A stretch of DNA of 64,000 bases from Tatumella terrea (GTDB lineage Bacteria; Pseudomonadota; Gammaproteobacteria; Enterobacterales; Enterobacteriaceae). Positions 24,609-34,411 of this stretch are shown here, in pieces (the stretch's first letter is position 1; the number at the start of each line of letters is the position of its first letter). The notes under the pieces are model-generated. The model was not told the origin of the DNA. It did no database searches and worked only from the letters and a program-made list of their open reading frames with translations. The translations under genes and the position numbers were made by a program. The stretch spans positions 1-64,000 of the forward strand of contig NZ_BAAAFX010000002.1 of the NCBI RefSeq assembly GCF_039523755.1, written 5' to 3'.

Positions 24609-26255
24609 ATGAAAAATATCAATCCGACACAAACTGATGCATGGAAAGCGTTACAACAGCATTTCTCTGACATGAAAGCGGTCAGTATTGCTGATTTATT
24701 TGCCCGGGACCCGCAACGTTTCTCAAAATTTTCCGCCACTTTTGATGATCAGCTGCTGGTAGACTATTCAAAAAACCGTATCACCGGCGAAACGCTGGAC
24801 AAATTACTGGCACTGGCAAAAGAAACCGACCTGGAGGGCGCCATTGCCGCCATGTTTGCGGCCGAAAAGATCAACCGTACCGAAGATCGCGCGGTTCTGC
24901 ACATCGCATTGCGTAATCGCAGCAATACGCCCATCCTGCTGGATGGTAAAGATGTGATGCCGGAAGTCAACGCGGTGCTGGCAAAAATGAAAAGCTTCTC
25001 TGAGCGTATTATCAGCGGGGAGTGGAAAGGTTACACCGGTAAGGCGATCACGGATGTGGTGAACATTGGTATCGGCGGGTCTGACCTGGGGCCTCTGATG
25101 GTCACTGAAGCCCTGCGTCCTTACAAAAACCATCTTAATATGCATTTTGTCTCCAATGTCGATGGCACACATATCGCGGAGACGTTAAAAACGCTGAACC
25201 CTGAGACCACATTATTCCTGGTGGCATCAAAAACCTTCACCACTCAGGAAACCATGACCAATGCGCACAGTGCCCGTGACTGGTTCCTGGCCAGTGCCGG
25301 TGATGAAAAGCATGTCGCCAGCCACTTTGCGGCGCTGTCGACTAACGCTAAATCGGTCGGTGAGTTCGGTATTGATACCGATAATATGTTTGAGTTCTGG
25401 GACTGGGTCGGCGGTCGTTATTCATTGTGGTCGGCGATTGGTCTGTCGATTGTCCTGTCGGTCGGCTACGACAACTTTGAAAAACTGCTGGAAGGTGCCC
25501 ATGCCATGGATAAGCACTTTGCAGAAACTCCGGCAGAAAAAAACCTCCCTGTGCTGCTGGCGCTGATTGGTATCTGGTACAACAATTTCTTTGGCACAGA
25601 AACCGAAGCGATTCTTCCTTATGATCAGTACATGCACCGTTTTGCGGCCTATTTCCAGCAGGGGAACATGGAATCTAACGGTAAATACGTGGACCGTGAA
25701 GGCCATGCGGTAGATTACCAGACAGGACCAATTATCTGGGGTGAACCAGGCACGAATGGTCAGCATGCGTTTTATCAGCTGATCCATCAGGGGACAAAGA
25801 CCATCCCTTGTGACTTTATCGCCCCGGCGGTGAGCCATAATGCATTAAGCGATCATCACCCGAAATTACTGTCTAACTTCTTTGCACAGACGGAAGCGCT
25901 GGCCTTCGGGAAATCCCGTGAAGAGGTAGAAAAAGAGTTCGCCGATGCCGGTAAAGCAGTAAAGGATGTGGCTCACATCGTGCCGTTTAAAGTATTTGAA
26001 GGTGACCGCCCGACGAACTCCCTGCTGCTGCGTGAAATCACCCCGTATTCACTGGGGGCGCTGATTGCACTGTATGAACATAAGATCTTCACTCAGGGCG
26101 CGATCCTGAATATTTTTAGCTTTGATCAGTGGGGTGTGGAACTTGGTAAGCAGCTGGCAAACCGTATTCTGCCGGAACTGAGCGGCAACGAAGACGTCAG
26201 CAGCCATGACAGTTCGACCAATGGCCTGATTAACCGGTATAAAAACTGGCGTTAA
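24609..26255 (+). CDS. pgi: Glucose-6-phosphate isomerase
   Basis: Interconverts glucose-6-phosphate and fructose-6-phosphate in the cytoplasm. 548 residues (E. coli 549). The PGI signatures are present: VNIGIGGSDLGPLM near residue 150, DWVGGRYSLWSAIGLS near 268, the QQGNMESNGK region near 352, and GVELGKQLA near 510. The start at MKNINPTQ matches E. coli; the ORF extends 132 bases upstream without conservation. Divergent from the antiporter gene, with about 200 bases of shared promoter region. Confidence 0.97.
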   Translation: MKNINPTQTDAWKALQQHFSDMKAVSIADLFARDPQRFSKFSATFDDQLLVDYSKNRITGETLDKLLALAKETDLEGAIAAMFAAEKINRTEDRAVLHIALRNRSNTPILLDGKDVMPEVNAVLAKMKSFSERIISGEWKGYTGKAITDVVNIGIGGSDLGPLMVTEALRPYKNHLNMHFVSNVDGTHIAETLKTLNPETTLFLVASKTFTTQETMTNAHSARDWFLASAGDEKHVASHFAALSTNAKSVGEFGIDTDNMFEFWDWVGGRYSLWSAIGLSIVLSVGYDNFEKLLEGAHAMDKHFAETPAEKNLPVLLALIGIWYNNFFGTETEAILPYDQYMHRFAAYFQQGNMESNGKYVDREGHAVDYQTGPIIWGEPGTNGQHAFYQLIHQGTKTIPCDFIAPAVSHNALSDHHPKLLSNFFAQTEALAFGKSREEVEKEFADAGKAVKDVAHIVPFKVFEGDRPTNSLLLREITPYSLGALIALYEHKIFTQGAILNIFSFDQWGVELGKQLANRILPELSGNEDVSSHDSSTNGLINRYKNWR

Positions 26256-26278
26256 TTCAGCGTTGTTGTTCGACAGGA

Positions 26279-26302
26279 AGCGGCCCCGGGGCCGCTTTTT
26301 TT
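26279..26302 (+). terminator. Intrinsic terminator of pgi
   Basis: agcggcccc and ggggccgct form a 9-bp GC-rich stem followed by a run of seven T, starting 24 bases after the pgi stop. Confidence 0.93.
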
Positions 26303-26393
26303 GATCCTGTGGTCGTGCCGCGGATTAATTATTGTGATATTTATCACGCTATCGCATTATGCGCTCTTCGGAGTACTGTGTTCAGAGGACAGA

Positions 26394-26819
26394 ATGGAAA
26401 ACACAAATAAGGTCGTTAAATCCACCGTTGCCAGCCTGATTGCCGCAATATTGCAATGGGTATTGAATATTGGTCTGATCACCCTGGCCATTATCCTGGC
26501 GATTTTCTTAGGAAAAGAAACATTACACCTGGCAAATGTGTTATTTCATACCGGGGAGGAGTCTTCCTCGTACCTGCTGATTGAAGGCATCGTGATTTAC
26601 TTTCTGTATTTTGAGTTTATTGCGCTGATCGTTAAATATTTTCAGTCAGGTTTCCATTTTCCGTTGCGCTATTTTATTTATATCGGCATTACTGCCATCA
26701 TTCGTTTAATCATTGTTGACCATAAAGACCCGCTGGATACGTTATTCTACTCCGGTGCGATCCTGATTCTGGTCGCCACATTATGGCTGGCAAATACGAA
26801 ACGGCTGAAGCGGGAGTAA
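26394..26819 (+). CDS. psiE: Phosphate-starvation-inducible protein PsiE
   Basis: A 141-residue inner-membrane protein with four hydrophobic segments and the highly conserved core FEFIALIVKYFQSGFHF near residue 78; the C-terminus KRLKRE is as in E. coli PsiE (136 residues). Its biochemical role is unknown; in E. coli it is induced by phosphate limitation. The start MENTNK is preceded by gaggac. The upstream in-frame ORF extension overlaps the pgi terminator and is rejected. Confidence 0.92.
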   Translation: MENTNKVVKSTVASLIAAILQWVLNIGLITLAIILAIFLGKETLHLANVLFHTGEESSSYLLIEGIVIYFLYFEFIALIVKYFQSGFHFPLRYFIYIGITAIIRLIIVDHKDPLDTLFYSGAILILVATLWLANTKRLKRE

Positions 26820-26975
26820 ACCGGTTCGTCCTGTCGCCCCGGTCGGACGGATTTCCGGGGCTTTACACAGAACACCCTGCTTCATCAGCGCGAGTCTGTT
26901 ATAGTTCAGCCCTGAAATGCTCTGCGTTCTTTCCGGCAGCGCAGAGGAGTATTCACCGGCTTTCTGAGAGTAACA

Positions 26976-27503
26976 ATGTCTGCACAGGAATTGCACAAGC
27001 TGTATCAGCTACAGTGGTTACCACTGTCTTCTCCGAAACTCACCCCTGAGATAGCTGACTGGCTGTCAGAAGAAACCTCGATGACCGTGCGTCTGGAACG
27101 TTATTGTCGCGAACTGACGGTGAAAGTCGTCAGAGAAGGTTTTGTCGGCAGGCAGGCATTGCTCGGGCATGAATCCGGCTATTCCGGTTTTGATAACGAG
27201 AACCGATTCTGGTTACGCGAAGTGATTCTGTACGGAGATGGTCATCCCTGGCTGGCCGGGCGAACTATTTTACCGGAAGATACTCTGAGCGGGCCGGAAA
27301 AATCCCTGATGAGTCTGGGGGAGTCCCCGCTGGGACGTTACCTGTTTTCCTCTCCCTTACTGAGCCGGGATTTTATTGTCCCGGGACACAGCGACGATCT
27401 CCGGGGGCGGTATTCATTGTTACGGCTCTCAGGAAAACCCCTGATATTAACCGAGCTATTTTTGCCACATTCACCCCCCTATACATCCCGGGCGAAAGGA
27501 TAA
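26976..27503 (+). CDS. ubiC: Chorismate pyruvate-lyase
   Basis: Releases pyruvate from chorismate to give 4-hydroxybenzoate, the first step of ubiquinone synthesis. 175 residues (E. coli 165). Conserved blocks: EGFV near residue 52, FWLREVILYGDG near 80, AGRTILP near 97, and PLGRYLF near 125. The C-terminal KPLILTELFLP closes the fold. It lies 8 bases before ubiA and is probably co-transcribed. The sequence is more diverged from E. coli than its neighbours are. Confidence 0.93.
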   Translation: MSAQELHKLYQLQWLPLSSPKLTPEIADWLSEETSMTVRLERYCRELTVKVVREGFVGRQALLGHESGYSGFDNENRFWLREVILYGDGHPWLAGRTILPEDTLSGPEKSLMSLGESPLGRYLFSSPLLSRDFIVPGHSDDLRGRYSLLRLSGKPLILTELFLPHSPPYTSRAKG

Positions 27504-27511
27504 CCAACCCC

Positions 27512-28396
27512 GTGCAGGACACCATGAAAATCACCAAATTCCAGGCCTATCAGCGCCTGATGCGTATCGATAACCCCATAGGGACAGTGCTGCTGCTCTG
27601 GCCGACGCTCTGGGCCTTGTGGCTCTCGGGGAGGACATTGCCTCCTTTTAAGGTGCTGGTCGTCTTTGTGCTGGGCGTGATTGTGATGCGTGCCGCAGGT
27701 TGCGTGATCAATGATTATGCTGACCGGAAAGTCGATGGCCATGTAGAGCGTACCCGGCAGCGGCCTTTACCTGCCGGGCTTATCAGCGAACGTGAAGCGA
27801 AAGGTCTGTTTGTGGCACTGGTGCTGGTGGCATTTCTGTTGGTGCTTACCATGAGTGGTATGACCATTCTGCTTTCGGTGGGCGGCATCCTGCTGGCCAG
27901 TGCTTATCCTTTTATGAAACGTTATACACACCTGCCGCAGGTGGTGCTGGGGGCGGCTTTTGGCTGGGCTATCCCGATGGCATGGATGGCAGTGAGTGGG
28001 GACTTACCTCTTTCCTGCTGGCTGGTATTCCTGGCGAATGTTTGCTGGACAGTGGCCTACGATACCTTTTATGCCATGGTGGATCGCAATGATGACCTTA
28101 AAATCGGGGTGAAGTCGACCGCGATCCTGTTCGGGAAATATGATTGCCTGATTATTGGCGGGCTTCAGATCGCGACCCTGGCACTGCTGGCGCTGGCGGG
28201 CCGGTTATTACACCTGAATGGCTGGTATTATTTGTCGTTAGTGGTCGCTGCCGGTTTCTTTATCTATCAGCAACGTCTGGCGATCGGCCGGGAACGTCAG
28301 GCCTGTTTTCGCGCCTTCCTGAATAACAATTATGTCGGACTGGTGATTTTTGTCGGTGTGGTACTCAGCACACTGCCTTTTATTAATCTGATGTAA
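27512..28396 (+). CDS. ubiA: 4-hydroxybenzoate octaprenyltransferase
   Basis: Prenylates 4-hydroxybenzoate in the inner membrane. 294 residues with eight to nine membrane segments and the two aspartate-rich motifs: NDYADRKVDGH near residue 69 and AYDTFYAMVDRNDD near 188. A GTG start at 27512 gives the same distance to the conserved RLMR motif as in E. coli and has an aaagga sequence 11 bases upstream. An ATG at 27524 is the alternative. Confidence 0.94.
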   Translation: MQDTMKITKFQAYQRLMRIDNPIGTVLLLWPTLWALWLSGRTLPPFKVLVVFVLGVIVMRAAGCVINDYADRKVDGHVERTRQRPLPAGLISEREAKGLFVALVLVAFLLVLTMSGMTILLSVGGILLASAYPFMKRYTHLPQVVLGAAFGWAIPMAWMAVSGDLPLSCWLVFLANVCWTVAYDTFYAMVDRNDDLKIGVKSTAILFGKYDCLIIGGLQIATLALLALAGRLLHLNGWYYLSLVVAAGFFIYQQRLAIGRERQACFRAFLNNNYVGLVIFVGVVLSTLPFINLM

Positions 28397-28420
28397 GCGT
28401 CACGGCTTTGCAGTAAAAAA

Positions 28421-28449
28421 AAGGGCGTTCCTCAGGAACGCCCTTTTTA
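28421..28449. terminator. Bidirectional intrinsic terminator between ubiA and plsB
   Basis: aagggcgttcctcaggaacgccctt forms a 10-bp stem with an A-run before and a T-run after, between convergent genes. It should serve both directions. Confidence 0.92.
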
Positions 28450-28465
28450 ATGGCCAGGGATCGGA

Positions 28466-30904
28466 TCAGGCAGAAGGTTCTGCCTCAGATTCAATGGCAT
28501 TCTCAATGGTCTGGCGAACATCGCGGGTCGTCAAATCCAGTAATATCTGACGCATGCCCCGGGTTTTTTCCGGTTCGGCATCATCTTTATCACTGATATA
28601 GCCTTCATCACGCAGAGTGAGTACTAACCCCGTGAATACAGCCTTATCGAAGAACTCCGGCGCATTGATACCGTGAAGCACCGATAACCGTTGTGCCAGG
28701 GTACGGCTTTCTTTCTCAAGTGTTCCGCGATTAATCGTCGGCTTGGCATTCAGGATGGCAACGGTGATCGCGTAGCGTTGCAGCGTCTCCCGCACTCCTG
28801 CGGCCAGTAAGCCGAGCACCCGATGGCGTGCCGGCTGAACAGAATAGTGTTCACCGTCCTGAGTGATCAGCGACTGATTGACCAGCTCTCCGCACAGACT
28901 GTCCAGCACTTCCGGTAACTCCGTCTTATCCCAGCGAAGGAATAATTCACTCCTGAGCATCGGATAAATCAGGGAAACCTGACGCAATAATTCCTCTTTA
29001 TGCAGTGTGCCATGTTGCTGAATGATGGCGGCGATCAGGGAAGGCATCACCAGCAGATGCAGAATATTATTGCGGTAGTAGGTCATCAGTACCGCCTGCT
29101 CTTTTGGCAGAATAATCATGTCACCGATATTATCCTGCTCGGTGGTGAACTTATTCATGCTCATCGCGTGATCAAGCAGGGCCTCAACGCTCATATCCGG
29201 CACAGTACTGCCTTCGGAGTACGGAACATTACGCAACAGACCGGTATAACAGGTCAACTGCTCAAGCAATTGTTCACGCGTCAGCGAGCGTTGTGGTGAT
29301 GCCAGTAATGCCGTGACACAGAGGTTCATGGCATTCGCGGCACCGGCGTTATTAATACGGACCATAATCTGTTGTGCGACATCATTGACGACCGGGGTCA
29401 TCCATGCCGGACGCTGTGATTCTATCGGGTCGATAGAATCACGCCACTCAGGAACATGGGTATTCAGGTAACTGACCAGCGGCAGAGGTTCACCAAAGTT
29501 CACATAACCCTGACCGAGGTTACGCAGCTTACGGAGCCCGCGCAGCATCTGCAGCAGACTCTCTTTCTCTTTGGTGGCACCGCGCAGCTCTTTAGCGTAA
29601 GTGGCCACTTCCATCACATGCTCGTAACCGATATAGATAGGTACCAGGGTGATAGGACGATTCCCGCCGCGTAACATTGCCTGCAGGGTCATCGTCAGTG
29701 TCCCGGTTTTCGGGTCGAGCAGACGCCCGGTACGGGAACGGCCACCTTCGACAAAATATTCAACCGAGTAACCACGGCTGAACAGTTCACCCAGATATTC
29801 ACGGAAAACGGTGGAATAAAGCTTATTACCTTTAAAGGTCCGTCGGATGAAGAACGCCCCGAGATGACGGAAAATCGGTCCGGCAGGCCAGAAGTTCAGG
29901 TTGATACCGGCCGCGATATGCGGAGGAACCAGTCCCTGATGATAGAGCACATAAGAGAGCAGCAGATAATCCATATGACTGCGATGGCAGGGCACATAGA
30001 CCAGCTCATGGCCGTCCTGGGCTAGCTGGCGGATACGTTCGCCCCCGCTGACATTGATCCCTTTATATAACCGGCTCCACAGCCAGCCCATGACGCGGTC
30101 GGTAATGCGGATAGCTTCGTAGCTGAAGTCCGCCGCGATTTCTTCCATCATAGCGACGGCATTTTTCCGGGCCATCTCGTGAGAGATTTTCTTACTGCGG
30201 GCCTCGTCCTCAACAGCTTTCGCAATCGCTTTGGATTGCAGCAGCTTGTTGAACAGGTCCTGGCGGGCCGGCAGACGCGGGCCGACGGCAGCCAGACGCT
30301 GGCGGGAAAAATGAATATGAGCCACCCGTGACAGCTTCTGGGCTATCGACTGGTCGGTGCCGTGCTCATCGGCCATCTGGCGTAAGGACATTTTAGGGGA
30401 GAAGCGGATAAAGCTATCCCGTCCCAGCCAGAGAATGGCGCAGAATTTCTGTAACCCGTTGAGTTCACGGAGTAAAGGTGCCTGCGTCCCCTGTGTCTCT
30501 TTGCCCGGAGCCCGGCCAAACATCACCGATACTGGCACCAGCTGGACATCCAGCGCCGGATTGTTCCTGTGCAGATCCAGGTAATCGTGGAAAATCTTCA
30601 CGGTTTCCTGATTCGGGGTGAAATAAGGTAATAACCGCGGACCGTCATGAATAAACACATGACGCGGTAGCAGACTGCCGTCGATTTCCAGAGGTTCTAA
30701 CGGGTCGGGCAGATCATGCTTCAGGCATTCGGTACGGAGTGCCAGCAGATCTGCTTTGGAATCATACGGAAATACATAGATAATAGGGCGGGTAGGGTCC
30801 AGACCGAGTTCGGTCACAGGATCGCCCGGGATCACCTTGCTCTTTACCAGCAAAGATAATGGAATACTTAGTAATTTATAATAAAGTTTACGCCAGCCTG
30901 ACAT
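28466..30904 (-). CDS. plsB: Glycerol-3-phosphate 1-O-acyltransferase
   Basis: Acylates position 1 of glycerol-3-phosphate at the inner membrane, the first step of phospholipid synthesis. 812 residues (E. coli 807). The acyltransferase motifs are clear: I (HRSHMDYLLLSY, HX4D) near residue 304, II (GAFFIRRTF) near 349, III (FVEGGRSRTGR) near 384 and IV (ITLVPIYIGYE) near 417. The start MSGWRKLYY matches E. coli; the ORF extends 81 bases upstream without conservation. Divergent from dgkA, as in E. coli. Confidence 0.97.
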   Translation of the reverse strand: MSGWRKLYYKLLSIPLSLLVKSKVIPGDPVTELGLDPTRPIIYVFPYDSKADLLALRTECLKHDLPDPLEPLEIDGSLLPRHVFIHDGPRLLPYFTPNQETVKIFHDYLDLHRNNPALDVQLVPVSVMFGRAPGKETQGTQAPLLRELNGLQKFCAILWLGRDSFIRFSPKMSLRQMADEHGTDQSIAQKLSRVAHIHFSRQRLAAVGPRLPARQDLFNKLLQSKAIAKAVEDEARSKKISHEMARKNAVAMMEEIAADFSYEAIRITDRVMGWLWSRLYKGINVSGGERIRQLAQDGHELVYVPCHRSHMDYLLLSYVLYHQGLVPPHIAAGINLNFWPAGPIFRHLGAFFIRRTFKGNKLYSTVFREYLGELFSRGYSVEYFVEGGRSRTGRLLDPKTGTLTMTLQAMLRGGNRPITLVPIYIGYEHVMEVATYAKELRGATKEKESLLQMLRGLRKLRNLGQGYVNFGEPLPLVSYLNTHVPEWRDSIDPIESQRPAWMTPVVNDVAQQIMVRINNAGAANAMNLCVTALLASPQRSLTREQLLEQLTCYTGLLRNVPYSEGSTVPDMSVEALLDHAMSMNKFTTEQDNIGDMIILPKEQAVLMTYYRNNILHLLVMPSLIAAIIQQHGTLHKEELLRQVSLIYPMLRSELFLRWDKTELPEVLDSLCGELVNQSLITQDGEHYSVQPARHRVLGLLAAGVRETLQRYAITVAILNAKPTINRGTLEKESRTLAQRLSVLHGINAPEFFDKAVFTGLVLTLRDEGYISDKDDAEPEKTRGMRQILLDLTTRDVRQTIENAIESEAEPSA

Positions 30905-31012
30905 AGATAAATCCGGAGCCTCTTTTGATAGCAAAGCGGCGCAATCATACCAGAAACTGCAAAGAAGATCTGTGGCCAGGTGCACTATTGAAAATTAACA
31001 GGAGAACGGCCG

Positions 31013-31390
31013 ATGGCAGGAAGGACAACGGGATGGCGGCGGCTGGTGAAGGCCACCGGCTATTCATGGCAGGGGCTGCGGGCCGCCTGGCGGCATGAGG
31101 CGGCCTTCCGCCAGGAAACCGTAGTGACTATCGTGGCAATAGTAATTGCCGGCTGTCTGGATGTGGATGCAGTTTCACGCATTCTGCTGATTGGATCGGT
31201 CGTACTGATTATGATCATCGAAATTATCAACAGCGCGATAGAAGCCGTGGTTGATCGTCTTGGCCCGGAAATACACCCCTTATCCGGCCGGGCGAAAGAC
31301 CTGGGATCGGCCGCCGTATTGCTGGCGATCCTGCTGGCGGTGTTTGTCTGGGGAACAGTGCTCTGGCAATGGTGGTCGCTGGCGGGATAA
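31013..31390 (+). CDS. dgkA: Diacylglycerol kinase
   Basis: Recycles diacylglycerol to phosphatidate in the inner membrane. 125 residues with three membrane segments and the family motif EIINSAIEAVVDRLGPE near residue 70, followed by GRAKDLGSAAV. The ribosome binding site is aggaga. It is paired divergently with plsB, so both ends of the phosphatidate pathway share a control region. Confidence 0.96.
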   Translation: MAGRTTGWRRLVKATGYSWQGLRAAWRHEAAFRQETVVTIVAIVIAGCLDVDAVSRILLIGSVVLIMIIEIINSAIEAVVDRLGPEIHPLSGRAKDLGSAAVLLAILLAVFVWGTVLWQWWSLAG

Positions 31391-31443
31391 TGACCGACAG
31401 TTGTTTGTTTTATGACGGTTTTTGGTTTTCATTTATGAAAGAC

Positions 31444-31478
31444 CTGTATATACTCACAGCGACTGTATAAACAACCAG
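31444..31478 (+). promoter_or_regulatory. Two LexA boxes of the lexA promoter
   Basis: CTGT-N8-ACAG lies at 31444-31459 and CTGT-N8-CCAG at 31463-31478, just before the lexA start. A -10-like TATACT (31449-31454) is inside the first box. The two-box layout, including the imperfect second box, matches the E. coli lexA promoter, so autorepression and SOS induction are expected. Confidence 0.92.
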
Positions 31479-31486
31479 GGGGCGGG

Positions 31487-32101
31487 ATGAAAGCATTAAC
31501 CAGCAGGCAGCAGCAGGTCTATGACCTGATTCGCGACCATATTCAACAGACGGGTATGCCGCCGACACGTGCGGAAATCGCTGCCCGCCTCGGTTTTCGC
31601 TCCCCGAATGCGGCAGAAGAACACCTGAAAGCTCTGGCACGTAAAGGTGTTATTGAAATCGTGTCCGGTGCCTCACGGGGCATCCGCCTGCTGATGGAAG
31701 AAGAAACGCCGGAAGGTCTGCCGCTGATCGGCCGGGTTGCCGCCGGTGAACCTCTGCTGGCCCAGCAACATATAGAAAGCCACTATCAGGTCGATCCGGG
31801 ACTGTTTAAGCCGGGTGCCGATTTTCTGCTGCGCGTCAGCGGGATGTCGATGAAAGATATCGGTATCATGGACGGTGATCTGCTGGCGGTCCATAAAACC
31901 CAGGATGTCCGTAACGGGCAGGTGGTGGTCGCCAGAATCGATGACGAAGTCACGGTGAAACGCTGGAAAAAACAGGGGAATACGGTACAGTTATTACCTG
32001 AGAACAGCGAATTCTCTCCGATTGTGGTAGATGTCCGCGAACAGAGCCTGACGGTTGAAGGACTGGCGGTCGGTATTATCCGCAACGGAGAATGGCTGTA
32101 A
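31487..32101 (+). CDS. lexA: SOS response repressor and autoprotease LexA
   Basis: Represses SOS genes and self-cleaves with RecA filaments after DNA damage. 204 residues (E. coli 202). The N-terminal winged HTH (TRAEIAARLGFRSPNAAEEHL, about 27-47) is followed by the cleavage site Ala86-Gly87 and the catalytic dyad Ser121 (SGMSMKD) and Lys158 (VTVKRW). Followed 170 bases later by dinF, as in E. coli. Confidence 0.98.
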   Translation: MKALTSRQQQVYDLIRDHIQQTGMPPTRAEIAARLGFRSPNAAEEHLKALARKGVIEIVSGASRGIRLLMEEETPEGLPLIGRVAAGEPLLAQQHIESHYQVDPGLFKPGADFLLRVSGMSMKDIGIMDGDLLAVHKTQDVRNGQVVVARIDDEVTVKRWKKQGNTVQLLPENSEFSPIVVDVREQSLTVEGLAVGIIRNGEWL

Positions 32102-32271
32102 CTGACGGGCCGTTGTCCGTCAGCCGGCGACCGGGAGATCTGACTTCCGGTTGTTAAGATTCACCCTGCACCTTATTACAGTACGCTGATCGGCTGCTGC
32201 CGCAACCGGCGTTTGTCCGCCGGAAATCCTCTCCCGTCCGGCGGAGACACTGCGCTCTGTCAGGAAAACCC

Positions 32272-33594
32272 ATGTCTTTTTTGAATACCACCGATAAAAA
32301 ACTCTGGCGACTGGCATTACCGATGGTGTTATCCAACATTACGGTTCCGTTGCTGGGACTGGTGGATACCGCGGTGATCGGACACCTGGACAGTGCTATC
32401 TATCTGGGCGGGGTGGCTATCGGCACCACGGTCACCAGCTTCCTGTTTATGCTGCTGCTTTTCCTGCGTATGAGTACCACGGGGATGACGGCTCAGGCAT
32501 GGGGAGCCGGCGATTCAGCAGCCCTCGCCAAAGCCCTGGCTCAGCCCCTGATCATGAGTGTGGCGGCCGGGCTTCTGTTTATTGTGGTACGTGACCCGGT
32601 CAGCCAGCTGGCCAGCGGATTTATCGGCGGTGATGCCGGTACGCTGGAACAGGCACGTGTTTTTATCCGTACGCGCTGGCTCAGTGCGCCAGCGACCTTC
32701 GCGAATCTGGTGATCCTTGGCTGGCTGCTGGGTGTTCAGTATGCCAGGGCTCCGGTGATCCTGCTGGTCGCCGGTAACCTGGTGAATATTTTGCTGGAGG
32801 TGTGGTTTGTTCTGCACCTGCATCTGGGAGTCCGGGGAGCAGCGGCCGCTACCGTGATCTCTGAATATGTCTCGCTGCTGGTCGGTGTGCTACTGGTGTT
32901 GCAGGTTTTCCGGCGGCGTAGGATGTCTGTCCGTTTACTGCTGGAAGGCTGGCGCGGCGATATCAGACGTTTGCTGGGCCTGAACCGCGATATTCTTCTG
33001 CGGAGCTTACTCCTGCAGATCTGCTTTGCTTCTCTGACCTTCATCGGTGCCCGGATGGGGGCTCAGGTCGTTGCGGTGAATGCGTTGCTGATGATGTTCC
33101 TGACTTTTACCGCCTATGCGCTGGATGGATTTGCCTATGCGGTGGAGGCGGTTTCCGGAGAAGCCTACGGGGCGCGTGAAGCCGGAAAATTGCATGAAGT
33201 CTGGTACGCCTCCTGCCGTCAGGCCGGTATTGTCGCTCTGCTTTTTTCGCTGGTGTATGGGCTGGCCGGGCAATACATCATTGAGATGATGACCTCATTA
33301 CCTTCCCTTCGCCAGTTGGCTGACCATTATCTGATCTGGCAGGTCATTCTGCCTCTGGCAGGTGTCGGCGGGTATTTACTGGATGGTTTGTTTATCGGTG
33401 CCACGCGCGGACGGGAAATGCGTAACAGTATGGCGATTGCCGCGGCAGGCTATGGCCTGACATTGTGCAGTGTTCCCTGGCTGGGTAATCACGGGCTTTG
33501 GCTGGCGCTCTGTGTCTTTATGCTACTGCGGGGGATCACACTCTGGCATTGCTGGCAGCAGCATCAGCGCAGGGGAACCTGGTTTGATCACTGA
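32272..33594 (+). CDS. dinF: MATE family efflux transporter DinF
   Basis: A 440-residue multidrug/toxic compound extrusion protein with about 12 membrane segments. It begins LWRLALPMVLSNITVPLLGLVDTAVIGHL, the MATE hallmark with the VDTA motif near residue 30, and repeats the fold in its second half (LLLQICFASLTFIGARMGAQVVAVNALL). In E. coli dinF is SOS-induced with lexA. No terminator with a T-run separates it from lexA; only a weak stem lies at 32102-32123. Confidence 0.93.
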   Translation: MSFLNTTDKKLWRLALPMVLSNITVPLLGLVDTAVIGHLDSAIYLGGVAIGTTVTSFLFMLLLFLRMSTTGMTAQAWGAGDSAALAKALAQPLIMSVAAGLLFIVVRDPVSQLASGFIGGDAGTLEQARVFIRTRWLSAPATFANLVILGWLLGVQYARAPVILLVAGNLVNILLEVWFVLHLHLGVRGAAAATVISEYVSLLVGVLLVLQVFRRRRMSVRLLLEGWRGDIRRLLGLNRDILLRSLLLQICFASLTFIGARMGAQVVAVNALLMMFLTFTAYALDGFAYAVEAVSGEAYGAREAGKLHEVWYASCRQAGIVALLFSLVYGLAGQYIIEMMTSLPSLRQLADHYLIWQVILPLAGVGGYLLDGLFIGATRGREMRNSMAIAAAGYGLTLCSVPWLGNHGLWLALCVFMLLRGITLWHCWQQHQRRGTWFDH

Positions 33595-33617
33595 CCCGTC
33601 ACTGAACCCCGGGGAAA

Positions 33618-34136
33618 TTAGCGGCCGGCCCGTTTTTTAACTTCGCTGCTGTGGTCGTGCTGGCACTGTTCCTGATTATCACAGGCCGCGATCTCAGCAC
33701 ATTTCACGCACAGACCATGGGCTTCAATCACACTGTGGCGCAGCAGAAAGCCCGCCTGCTTTGCCTGGGTGACGATCAGATGTTCCACCCCTTCAGCATG
33801 ACGCTCGCTCACCGATGCACAGTTATCGCAGACCAGCATAACCGAGGTATGAGACGGGTGTTCAAAGTGCGGGCATACCACATAGCTGTTATTAGAGGCG
33901 ACCCGGTGAATAAACCCCTGCTCCAGCAGAAAATCCAGCGCACGATAGACGGTCGGTGGCTTGGCCTGCGGCTCACTGATGCGCAGTTTATCCAGCAGAT
34001 CATAGGCGCTGATGGCCCCCTGTTCTTCGGCCATCAGACGTAACACTTCTGCGCGCTGGGGCGTCATACGTACCCCACGTTTCAGGCAGAGACTCTGTGC
34101 CTCGGCAAGAATCTGAGCGGGAAGTTGCTGTTGCAT
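33618..34136 (-). CDS. zur: Zinc uptake regulator Zur (Fur family)
   Basis: Represses zinc import genes when zinc is bound. 172 residues (E. coli 171). A winged helix (RMTPQRAEVLRLM, about 23-35) precedes a metal-binding and dimerisation part with CDNC near 98, the HGLC-x2-C motif near 140, and a Cys/His-rich tail CDNQEQCQHDH. The ATG at 34136 is chosen because ggag lies 9 bases upstream; an in-frame TTG at 34151 is the alternative. Confidence 0.94.
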   Translation of the reverse strand: MQQQLPAQILAEAQSLCLKRGVRMTPQRAEVLRLMAEEQGAISAYDLLDKLRISEPQAKPPTVYRALDFLLEQGFIHRVASNNSYVVCPHFEHPSHTSVMLVCDNCASVSERHAEGVEHLIVTQAKQAGFLLRHSVIEAHGLCVKCAEIAACDNQEQCQHDHSSEVKKRAGR

Positions 34137-34411
34137 GATGGCTTTCTCCAACGAATAGTCTGCGGTAACGGGCTATCTTAGCATGGCTGGCGCTTTAATG
34201 CTGATCCTGTATGGCGAAGTGCGACAGGCGACGGAAAGCGGTCCCTGCCGGCGGGGGGCCCTGATTCCGTGACATGGCGGAAGCTGTGCGGTCACCCCCG
34301 GACTGCCGTTTTTCTATGCTATAGTAGGGCATGCTTTTGTCCCTTTTTTCAGTCCTTCCTGTCACGCCCGGGTGCGAACGGGGGCTGTTTTACCTGATGA
34401 TATAAAGAAAA

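Noticed and set aside
34137..34411. A Zur operator in the zur-dusA region
   Set aside because: atgctatagtagggcat has weak symmetry but does not match the ATGTTATA-type core well enough.
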